This document shows, piece by piece, positions 12,749 to 12,854 of a stretch of 12,854 nt of DNA; position 1 is the stretch's first letter, and each line of letters begins with the position of its first letter. Origin of the DNA: Methanobacteriota archaeon (GTDB lineage Archaea; Thermoplasmatota; E2; DHVEG-1); contig JAPKYG010000112.1 in the NCBI GenBank assembly GCA_026394435.1, forward strand, positions 1-12,854. The letters are read 5' to 3'. The position numbers and the translations under genes are program-made. The notes under the pieces were generated by a model. That model was given only the letters and a program-made list of their open reading frames with translations. It searched no databases and had not been told where the DNA came from.

Positions 12749-12854
12749 ATGAAGAAAAAGGAAACAACAAAGACCGCTGCAGAACTCAAACAAGAAATCA
12801 TTACAGCATACACAAACAAACCAAAAATTGCCAAATTCCTACACTTTCAAAATA
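12749..12854 (+). CDS. Unidentified protein, N-terminal 35 residues (cut by right window edge)
   Basis: Function cannot be named from the visible part. The open frame starts at ATG 12749 and stays open to the edge. It begins with a Lys-rich leader, MKKKETTKTAAELKQEIIT, probably the start of a cytosolic helix (no signal peptide), and continues AYTNKPKIAKFLHFQN. The well-spaced TATA box and the dense open frame support a real gene. Confidence 0.6.
   Translation, partial: MKKKETTKTAAELKQEIITAYTNKPKIAKFLHFQN

Noticed and set aside
1..12854. Mobile element, CRISPR array, tRNA or defence-island signals
   Set aside because: No transposase or integrase frames, no regularly spaced direct repeats, no cloverleaf-like sequence and no terminal inverted repeats were found on either strand by reading.

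Overview
The window looks like a piece of a euryarchaeal chromosome, most likely from a Thermoplasmata-related lineage (Thermoplasmatota/MBG-D type). The order-level guess is inference. The archaeal assignment is firm: it carries deoxyhypusine synthase, an archaeal-type Hpt purine phosphoribosyltransferase, an MfnA-type PLP decarboxylase, a DUF2116 zinc-ribbon protein, a PGF-CTERM-like surface protein, TATA boxes about 26 nt upstream of start codons (leaderless mRNAs) and oligo-T terminators. No tRNA, rRNA, CRISPR array, transposase or phage gene was seen.

Layout. (1) 1-1443: histidine degradation. A truncated glutamate formimidoyltransferase (minus strand, running off the left edge) is divergent from imidazolonepropionase hutI. 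The two enzymes act in consecutive steps (imidazolonepropionate -> formiminoglutamate -> glutamate). (2) 1492-7279: a cell-envelope block. It has one 1084-residue membrane-anchored surface protein on the plus strand, converging with no intergenic base onto a two-gene minus-strand operon. That operon encodes two secreted proteins, each with a NEW3-like Ig domain; one has a PGF-CTERM-like C-terminus and the other a long Lys-rich cytoplasmic tail with an internal duplication. (3) 7371-9849: small-molecule and housekeeping genes. A PRC-barrel protein is divergent from mfnA (probably aspartate 1-decarboxylase supplying beta-alanine for CoA in a non-methanogen). mfnA overlaps hpt by ATGA, and a tail-anchored DUF2116 zinc-ribbon protein follows. 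(4) 9874-11973: a 52-residue hypothetical gene shares a near-palindromic TATA region with a divergent MEMO-family gene, which forms an operon with deoxyhypusine synthase (hypusine modification of aIF5A). (5) 11982-12854: a 109-residue hypothetical gene on the minus strand, a long AT-rich intergenic region containing a plausible 39-residue micro-gene with its own promoter, and the first 35 codons of an unidentified gene running off the right edge.

The most original parts are the envelope block and the regulatory layout. The envelope block holds three apparently unnamed surface proteins with opposing orientations. In the regulatory layout, several starts are better explained by leaderless promoters than by the longest reading frame, and Lys-rich C-termini of convergent genes double as oligo-T terminators for the opposing gene. 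No clear defence system or mobile system is present.
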